Shown piece by piece: positions 58,205-64,000 of a stretch of DNA of 64,000 nucleotides. The position numbers and the translations under genes were made by a program. Source of the stretch: Streptosporangiaceae bacterium (GTDB lineage Bacteria > Actinomycetota > Actinomycetes > Streptosporangiales > Streptosporangiaceae); NCBI GenBank assembly GCA_025964695.1, contig JAOPYK010000074.1, positions 62,001 through 126,000 of the forward strand, read 5' to 3'. Numbering within the stretch: position 1 is the stretch's first letter; the number at the start of each line of letters is the position of its first letter. The notes under the pieces are model-generated. The model ran no database searches. It worked only from the letters and a program-made list of their open reading frames with translations, and was not told the DNA's origin.

Positions 58205-60691
58205 TCATCGCGGATCACGTAGGAGGGTGGTCCAGCCGAGGATCCCGGCGACGGTGCGTACGGCGGGAGCGGCGCGTTCGCCGTCCAGATCGTCGCCGGC
58301 CACGTCGCCGGCCACGTCGGCCGCAGCGCGCGGGGTGGCGTCCAGCCGCCGCACGCGCTCGCCGATCGAGCGCCGCTCGGGTGCGGCGTACTCGGAAAAG
58401 GTGCGGCGCAGCAGCGGCAGCACGTCGGTGAACGATCGCTCCGGCAGCCCCGAGATCCACTCGTCGATCAGGCGGAGCAGCGCGTCGTCGTGGACGAGCA
58501 CCAGCCCGCCGCCGGCCAGGAAACCCTCGATCCACGCCGCCGCCCGGGCGGGCGTCGCACCGACCGACACCGCCCTGGCCATCCGGTCCGCGACGTCGTC
58601 GAGTCGTCCGGCGTCGCGCAGCAGCCGGGTCAGCCGCCCCTCGAGCAGCCCGTGCAGCCCGGACCGGTCGATCAGGCTGGTCAGGGTGTCGTGCCATCGG
58701 GTCATGTGACCGGTCCGGGCCGTCGCGGTGGCGCCGCCGGTGACGGCCTCGGGGTTGCCGGTGTCCAGCAGGGCGAGGGCGCCGTTGACCTCGTCGGTGT
58801 GCTTGAGCAGCAGCCGGGCGGCGTCGTCGTCCAGCCCGCCCGCGGCGGGGGAGAGGCCGACGCACACGCGCACGACCAGCCCGTCCACGACGGCCCCCAG
58901 CGACCGCGTATCGGTGCCCCGCACGTCGCCGTAGCGCAGAGCCCGCACCAGTGCCGGCAGCGCCGCCATCAAGTGGACAACGTCGGTGTCCGCAGCGGCC
59001 CGGTCGGCGAGCGCCCGCATGACCTGCGGCAATGCCTGGCCCAGGTCCGCCAGCAGGCAGCGCTCGGCCAGCCCGGTCAGCCGCGGTAGCGCGCCCTCGT
59101 CCGGTACGGTCCCCGCGTCCGCGCCGCCGGCCAGCCGGTCGGCGAGCGCGACCGCCTTGGCGCCGGCGGCGCCCTGCACGGTCGTGCCCCAGGCGCCGGC
59201 CTCGATCAGCTCCACGTCGAACTCGGGTTTCCAGAGCAGGCTCCAGCTCTCGCGGAACGTGCCCTTGGCGCGGCCGGTGTCCTGTTGCGGCGTGCCCCAG
59301 TCGACGCCGAGCAGGCACAGCCGGTGCAGCAGCCTGCTGCGCTCCAGGTCGGTCGGTTTGCGCAGGTCGAGGTCGTGCATGGTGCCGCGGGCGTCCGGCC
59401 TGAATTTCAGCCGCCGCTGCTGGGCCTGCAGGTCCCGCTGCAGCGGCACCATCGGTGTGCTGTCCGGTACGGCCCCGAGCCGCTCGCCGACCACCATCCG
59501 GTGCTGGATCAGCTCGAGGGGGAGTTCCGCGCCCTCGCACAGCACCGACCGGGTGGCCTCGGTGACCTCCTCCAGCCCGGCCAGCGGACGGCCGCGCAGC
59601 GCCGCCAGCGCCTCCGCCAGCCGTACGGCCTCGATGACGTGCGCCGACGAGACCGGCAGGTCCTCGGCGCGCAGCACCCGGGCCGCCTCCGTCAGCCAGC
59701 GCTCGATGGGCCGGTCCGGGGCCGAGAACAGATGGTGGTACCAGCCCGGGGAGCGCACGCCCGCGCCGTAACCCGACCAGCTGGCCAGCCGGCCGTGCGT
59801 CCACGGGACCCAGGTGAGGTCGACCTTGACCTTGGGCAGCCCCCGCAGGATCTGGTCGTCCTTGCCGGCGCCGGTGGCCGAGGAGCGTGACGTGCTGAGC
59901 GCGGCCTCGATCGCCGGGACATGCCAGGCGCCGCAGACGACGGCCACCCGCTCGAACCCCTCCTTGAGGGCCCGGCGGAGCGTCCTGCGCATGTACGCCT
60001 CTCGGTGTTCCTCCCGCCGGGTGTAGTCCGCCGGCATCGGCGGGGCGTGCTCGCGCAGGGTCCGCATGGCCTCCGCGATGGCCTCGAACGGGGACGGCCC
60101 GGTGCCGCGGTGCTCGACCACGTCGTCCCACCAGCGCTCGGCGTCGTCGTATCCCGCCGCCTCCGCGAGCCACCCGAGGGGGTCCATCCGCACCAGCTCG
60201 GCCGGGGCGGGCGTCTCCTGGGCGCCCTGCGATCCGGGCTCCGGCTCCGGCTCTGGCTCGGGTCTGTCACCGAGCGGATCGGCGACCGGGTCCGGGATCG
60301 GGTCGGCCAGCTGGTGGGCGGCGGGCAGGTCGCAGAATCGCACGGGCACGTCCGCGGTCATGGCGTAGCGGACGGCGTTCCACTCCGGGGAGAACTCCGC
60401 GAAGGGCCAGAAGGCGGCCCGCCGCCCGGAGCCGCCGGCGGGCCGGACGTCGCCGTCCGCATCGGCCGGCTCGGGGGCCGCACCCGGGGGTTTGCCCCCG
60501 GGCACGTACGCCAGCAGCGCGACCGGGGGCACCATGCCGGGGTCGGCGGCCAACCCGACGATCGCGTCGGCCTCCGGCGGCCCCTCGATCAGCACGATGT
60601 CCGGCTTGTACTCCTCCAGTGCCCGGCCGAGCGTCCGGGCCGAGCCCGGCCCATGGTGCCGGATCCCGTAGGTGCGTACCTGGCCGGTCAA
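58205..60691 (-). CDS. DUF5682 protein with TraB/TIKI-like motifs
   Basis: 828 residues from TTG 60691, which overlaps the MoxR stop (TTGA) and has GGAGGTGTC upstream. Conserved N-terminal blocks: GIRHHGPGSARTLGRALEEYKPDIVLIEGPPEADAIV, FCDLPAAH, and VAVVCGAWHVPAIEA near residue 253. The paired HH/EGPPEAD and GAWH motifs are reminiscent of TraB/TIKI/ChaN metalloproteases, but I assign this only as inference. The long C-terminal part is helical. A large shadow frame lies on the same strand at 58215-60173. Confidence 0.85.
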   Translation of the reverse strand: MTGQVRTYGIRHHGPGSARTLGRALEEYKPDIVLIEGPPEADAIVGLAADPGMVPPVALLAYVPGGKPPGAAPEPADADGDVRPAGGSGRRAAFWPFAEFSPEWNAVRYAMTADVPVRFCDLPAAHQLADPIPDPVADPLGDRPEPEPEPEPGSQGAQETPAPAELVRMDPLGWLAEAAGYDDAERWWDDVVEHRGTGPSPFEAIAEAMRTLREHAPPMPADYTRREEHREAYMRRTLRRALKEGFERVAVVCGAWHVPAIEAALSTSRSSATGAGKDDQILRGLPKVKVDLTWVPWTHGRLASWSGYGAGVRSPGWYHHLFSAPDRPIERWLTEAARVLRAEDLPVSSAHVIEAVRLAEALAALRGRPLAGLEEVTEATRSVLCEGAELPLELIQHRMVVGERLGAVPDSTPMVPLQRDLQAQQRRLKFRPDARGTMHDLDLRKPTDLERSRLLHRLCLLGVDWGTPQQDTGRAKGTFRESWSLLWKPEFDVELIEAGAWGTTVQGAAGAKAVALADRLAGGADAGTVPDEGALPRLTGLAERCLLADLGQALPQVMRALADRAAADTDVVHLMAALPALVRALRYGDVRGTDTRSLGAVVDGLVVRVCVGLSPAAGGLDDDAARLLLKHTDEVNGALALLDTGNPEAVTGGATATARTGHMTRWHDTLTSLIDRSGLHGLLEGRLTRLLRDAGRLDDVADRMARAVSVGATPARAAAWIEGFLAGGGLVLVHDDALLRLIDEWISGLPERSFTDVLPLLRRTFSEYAAPERRSIGERVRRLDATPRAAADVAGDVAGDDLDGERAAPAVRTVAGILGWTTLLRDPR

Positions 60692-61779
60692 GACACCTCC
60701 CGGCAGGCCCGGTAGAAGTCACGCCACTCGGGACGCTCGCGGACGACGGTCTCGAGGTATTCCTGCCAGACGACCCGGTCGGACACCGGGTCCTGGACCA
60801 CGGCGCCGACGATGCCACCGGCCACGTCGGCGGCCCGCAGCATGCCGTCGCCGAAGTGCGTGGCCAGTACCCGGCCGCTGGTGATGACCGAGATGGCCTC
60901 AGCGGTGCTCAGGGTGCCGCTTGGCGACTTGAGCTTGGTCCGGCCGTCGTCGGTGCGGCCCGACCGCAGCTCACGGAAGACGGTGACGACCCGGCGGATC
61001 TCCTCCAGTCCGTCCAGCGGGCCGGGCAGTTCCAGGGACGCGCCGAGCTGGTCTACCCGGCGGGCGACGATGTCGACCTCGTCGTCGGCCGAGGCCGGCA
61101 GCGGCAGCACGACCGTGTTGAACCGGCGGCGCAGCGCGCTGGACAGCTCGTTCACGCCTCGGTCACGGTCGTTGGCCGTGGCGATGACGGTGAAGCCCTT
61201 ACGGGCCTGGACCTCGGTGTTCAGCTCGGGGACCGGCAGCGTCTTCTCGGACAGGATGGTGATGAGCGCGTCCTGCACGTCGGATGGCATCCGGGTGAGC
61301 TCCTCGATGCGGGCCACCGCACCGGTGCGCATGGCCCGCATCATCGGGCTCGGCACCAGCGCCTGCTCCGAGGGCCCGTCGGCGAGCAGCCTGGCGTAGT
61401 TCCAGCCGTACCGGATCGCCTCCTCGGAAGTGCCCGCGGTGCCCTGGACCAGCAGGGTCGAATCGCCGCTCACCGCGGCCGCCAGATGCTCCGACACCCA
61501 GGTCTTGGCGGTGCCGGGCACTCCCAGCAGCAGCAGTGACCGGTCGGTGGCGAGCGTCGCGACGGCGACCTCGATCAGGCGGCGCGGCCCGACGTACTTC
61601 GGGGTGATGGCGCTGCCGTCCGGCAGGTCACCGCCGAGCAGGTAGGTGGTGACCGCCCACGGGGACAACCGCCAGCCGGGCGGCCGGGCGCGGTCGTCGT
61701 GCTCGGCCAGCCGGGCCAGCTCACCGGCGTACTGCTGCTCGGCGTGCGGGCGCAGCACCTCTTCCTGCGGCGAGGTCAT
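60688..61779 (-). CDS. MoxR-family AAA ATPase
   Basis: 363 residues from ATG 61779 (AAGGAG 5 bases upstream). Walker A LLLGVPGTAKTW (residues 84-95, with A in place of G before the Lys), Walker B-like VARIEELTRMPSDVQDALI, sensor 1 VIATANDRDRGVNELSSALRRRF and a C-terminal lid. MoxR ATPases act as chaperones for VWA partners. The gene overlaps DUF5682 by 4 bases, and the DUF5691 gene ends 92 bases upstream. Confidence 0.93.
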   Translation of the reverse strand: MTSPQEEVLRPHAEQQYAGELARLAEHDDRARPPGWRLSPWAVTTYLLGGDLPDGSAITPKYVGPRRLIEVAVATLATDRSLLLLGVPGTAKTWVSEHLAAAVSGDSTLLVQGTAGTSEEAIRYGWNYARLLADGPSEQALVPSPMMRAMRTGAVARIEELTRMPSDVQDALITILSEKTLPVPELNTEVQARKGFTVIATANDRDRGVNELSSALRRRFNTVVLPLPASADDEVDIVARRVDQLGASLELPGPLDGLEEIRRVVTVFRELRSGRTDDGRTKLKSPSGTLSTAEAISVITSGRVLATHFGDGMLRAADVAGGIVGAVVQDPVSDRVVWQEYLETVVRERPEWRDFYRACREVS

Positions 61780-61871
61780 GGCAGCTCCTTCGGTTCGCGC
61801 TGGGTTCATGCCGGTTCGTCCGGATTCATTCGAGTCGGTCGGGGGATCACGCAGCGTGCGGTGTCGGCTGG

Positions 61872-63503
61872 TCACGACGGCGGGCGTGGCACGAGCTCCC
61901 GCACCATGTCGTGGCGGAAACGCAGGGTCTCGGTCAGCTCGGTGAGCGGCCAGCAGCCGGGATTCAGGCTGCTGAGCTCGTCCAGCCGGGGCGCGATGTC
62001 GGGCGTGAGCCGTTCGTCGGCGAGACGGCACAGCTGAGCCAGGAAGCGGGCCGAATCGCCGTGCGGGCCGCTGGCGCCGGCCGCCGGACCGGCCGGGGCG
62101 CCGCGCCGCAACTCCTCGGCCAGGATGCCGAGCACCGTGCCGGCCAGCGTCCCGGTCCAGGGTGCGGGGATGCGGTCCAGCACCCTCAGCAGATCCACCT
62201 TGCCGTCGACCCAGCGGATGAGGTCCGTGGCGGCCGAGTCCCGCTCGGGCTCGGGAAGCACGCCGAGCAGGTCGGCCAGCGCCTCGACCTCCTCCAGCAC
62301 CACTCCGCCCTTGAGCAGGGCCTGGGCCCAGCGGGCGTCGCGCTGCCGTACGGCGGCGCGGGCCCAGCCGAGGTGCACGTCAGGCGCGAAATCGTCGGCG
62401 ATGGGCAGGCACACGACCTCCATCGGGCTCGCCGGGCCGTGCGGGCCGAACAGGGTGGTCCACGTGGTCAGCGGGGTGCGCGCGATGATCTCCCGCAGCC
62501 ACGCGGCACGGGTGCCGACCGGCGCGCCCGAGCGGCTGTCGGGGACGAAGGAGCCGGCCGGGTGGAACGGCACGCCGTCGCGCCGCATCCCCTCGTCGTG
62601 GCCCTGCGGGGGCTCGACGATCACCCAGGTCTGGGTGCGCAGCCGCACGGTCCGGCGCTCGGGCCGCAGACAGGTCCGGGCCCGCTCCGCCATCCGCTCG
62701 CCGTACGCGGAGCCGGGCAGCCGGGCCAGCAGATCGGCGGCGACGGCCCGCACGTCCTTGGCGCGGTCGTCGAGGGCCTGCTCCAGGAACTCCTCGTCGG
62801 AGCCGGACAGCCCGGTCTCGAAGGTGGCCAGGAAGGCCACCCGGTCGGCGGCCGGCTCCTTGGCCCAGGTCTCCCGCAGAGCGGTCCGGGCCCGTTCCGG
62901 ATCCTCGGCGCGCAGCCCGCTCAGCCGGGTGACCCGCTGCCCCCGGGTACCGGTCTCCCAGACATCGGGCCCCCGGGTCCCGTCGCCGTCGGCGGGCGGC
63001 TCCACCCTCCCGGTGCCGGGCTCCGGGGTGATCGCCACCTCGGTGGTCAGGTATGCCCAGTCGGGGTTCTGCAGGGCCAGCCAGAGCCCGCGACGCCCGG
63101 CCGCGGCGGCGATGCGCGGCCGCAGCGTCCGATCGCCACGGCCCTTCTCGAGCAGGTCGGGCAGCAGCCGCGCGGGCACCCGGTAACCGCTGCGGGCCGC
63201 GGCGTCGAGCCACTCCGGCAGCATCCGGATCTGCTGCCCGCTCAGGATCTGCCGCAACCGGCGCGCGGCCTCGGGACCCACCGCGGGCAGGGTCTCGGCG
63301 GGTGCGGGCGCGATCGGCTCGGCCCGCAGCGCGCGGAACCCGGCCCGCCGTGCGGCCGTCAGCACCGCCGCCTGGTCGAGCAGCCTGCCCGCCGGATCGC
63401 CGGACCCGTCGGACACCGGAGCCGGTGCCTCGGGCAGCGTGGGCGCCTGCCGCCGCTGGGTGCCGAGCAGTGCCGCGGTGACGTGCTCCGTCCAGGTGCT
63501 CAC
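61872..63503 (-). CDS. DUF5691 protein (helical repeat-like)
   Basis: 543 residues starting VSTWTEHVTAALLGTQRRQAP. Matches DUF5691 proteins of MoxR/VWA loci: LDAAARSGYRVPARLLPDLLEKGRGDRTLRPRIAAAAGRRGLWLALQNPDWAYL, EEFLEQALDDRAKDVRAVAADLLARLPGSAY and a C-terminal FRHDMVRELVPRP. The many regularly spaced helices suggest HEAT-like repeats and thus a scaffold role. GTG 63503 overlaps the upstream gene by 4 bases (GTGA). Function unknown. Confidence 0.88.
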   Translation of the reverse strand: MSTWTEHVTAALLGTQRRQAPTLPEAPAPVSDGSGDPAGRLLDQAAVLTAARRAGFRALRAEPIAPAPAETLPAVGPEAARRLRQILSGQQIRMLPEWLDAAARSGYRVPARLLPDLLEKGRGDRTLRPRIAAAAGRRGLWLALQNPDWAYLTTEVAITPEPGTGRVEPPADGDGTRGPDVWETGTRGQRVTRLSGLRAEDPERARTALRETWAKEPAADRVAFLATFETGLSGSDEEFLEQALDDRAKDVRAVAADLLARLPGSAYGERMAERARTCLRPERRTVRLRTQTWVIVEPPQGHDEGMRRDGVPFHPAGSFVPDSRSGAPVGTRAAWLREIIARTPLTTWTTLFGPHGPASPMEVVCLPIADDFAPDVHLGWARAAVRQRDARWAQALLKGGVVLEEVEALADLLGVLPEPERDSAATDLIRWVDGKVDLLRVLDRIPAPWTGTLAGTVLGILAEELRRGAPAGPAAGASGPHGDSARFLAQLCRLADERLTPDIAPRLDELSSLNPGCWPLTELTETLRFRHDMVRELVPRPPS

Positions 63504-64000
63504 AGGACGAGGACCCCTTCTTCTTCGTGCCAGGCCGACAGCGCCCGCAGCCCCCGGGGAGACCACTCGCCGGCGACGGTCAGTGGGCCGCCGCCGGAAA
63601 CGGCCAGCAGCCGCCACGGGTCCGTCGCGTCGAGGGGCAGGGCGTCCCCGTGCGCGTCGACGAGCCGGTGGTCGCGCGACAGCCGTACGCTCTCGAGCAC
63701 GGCCGGCCAGCGGTCCAGCCACGGATCCAGGGCGAGCGCCTGGGCGTACTCCCGCAGGAACGCGCCGACCGTGCTGCCGGGCGGTGCCGCCGGGCCGGGC
63801 GCGCCGTGCCGGGTGACGATCAGGGCGCGCAGTGGCTGGGCGCCCGGGTAGAAGACGAGGTCGGCGTCCACGGCGGTGCCAGCCACAAGCGAGGAGTCCA
63901 GCGGCCGGCCCGGCGCGGCGAACGACAGCACGAGCGCCGGCGTGCGGGTCCGCAGGCCGCGCAGCCAGACCCGGCGGGTGATGAGCCGGTCCTGCTCGGA
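63500..64000 (-). CDS. SWIM-zinc-finger-type protein, C-terminal part
   Basis: The frame is open to the right edge, showing about 166 C-terminal residues: LRGLRTRTPALVLSFAAPGRPLDSSLVAGTAVDADLVFYPGAQPLRALI ... GEWSPRGLRALSAWHEEEGVLVL. The wording and position (just upstream of DUF5691) match SWIM zinc-finger proteins that head such clusters. The zinc finger itself lies beyond the window, so the call rests on its C-terminus and context. Confidence 0.6.
   Translation of the reverse strand, partial: SEQDRLITRRVWLRGLRTRTPALVLSFAAPGRPLDSSLVAGTAVDADLVFYPGAQPLRALIVTRHGAPGPAAPPGSTVGAFLREYAQALALDPWLDRWPAVLESVRLSRDHRLVDAHGDALPLDATDPWRLLAVSGGGPLTVAGEWSPRGLRALSAWHEEEGVLVL

Noticed and set aside
58215-60173. 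652-residue minus-strand open frame
   Set aside because: Another frame of the DUF5682 gene, Gly/Arg-rich.
1-64000. CRISPR arrays, insertion sequences, phage or plasmid genes, rRNA and tRNA genes
   Set aside because: No spaced direct repeats, transposase or integrase motifs, or RNA gene signatures were found by reading; only short tandem repeats are present.

Overview
The window is GC-rich, gene-dense DNA with strong G/C third-position bias, frequent GTG starts, many 4-base start/stop overlaps, mycothiol- and F420-type enzyme families, a conservon and LytR-CpsA-Psr and polyprenol-phosphomannose enzymes. This points to a filamentous actinomycete; I infer a Streptosporangiales-type genome, but gene content alone does not fix the genus. 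No rRNA, tRNA, CRISPR array, transposase or phage gene was seen, so this looks like chromosomal sequence with accessory islands.

Left part (1-23.9 kb): a truncated membrane mannosyltransferase; a five-gene minus-strand operon for a nitrate/sulfonate-type ABC importer with a flavin monooxygenase inside it (727-5446); a complete conservon cvnA-B-C-D (5714-9997); an SGNH hydrolase; a STAS anti-anti-sigma protein; a 1,199-residue protein with three AAA modules; a peptide-exporter-like ABC protein; an LCP cell-wall ligase followed by two tandem paralogous 50-residue membrane peptides; glutathione peroxidase, an SDR, a rhomboid-like membrane protein, Ogt and an MFS exporter.

Middle part (24-45.4 kb): a translationally coupled glycosyltransferase-DUF2334-glycosyltransferase operon (24139-27127); two small membrane proteins; a MarR-GNAT fusion with a perfect palindromic operator; lon with an HspR (HAIR) box; mycothiol/F420-type enzymes around the remains of an ECF sigma factor gene; aldehyde dehydrogenase; a DUF2000/AraC divergent pair; a lipoprotein aspartyl protease; separate deaminase and reductase genes that together resemble RibD; a metallo-beta-lactamase-fold enzyme; and sbcD-sbcC.

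Right part (45.4-64 kb): an AT-richer gap with one possible 41-residue membrane protein, a secreted GDPD phosphodiesterase, GroES-like protein, secreted trypsin-like protease, aspartate-type aminotransferase, SDR, PPK2 and a secreted esterase. Next comes a sugar locus (ROK repressor divergent from SemiSWEET and a HAD phosphatase) and an ArsR-CDF metal-efflux pair. The right edge holds a six-gene minus-strand cluster (SWIM-type protein, DUF5691, MoxR ATPase, DUF5682, VWA protein, acidic protein; 56245-64000). That cluster is the best candidate for a poorly described multi-protein system.

Recurring sequence themes are large nested hairpins between genes, short tandem repeats with 7- or 14-base periods, and several genes whose start codon lies 6-7 bases after a TANNNT box with no ribosome binding site, suggesting leaderless transcripts.
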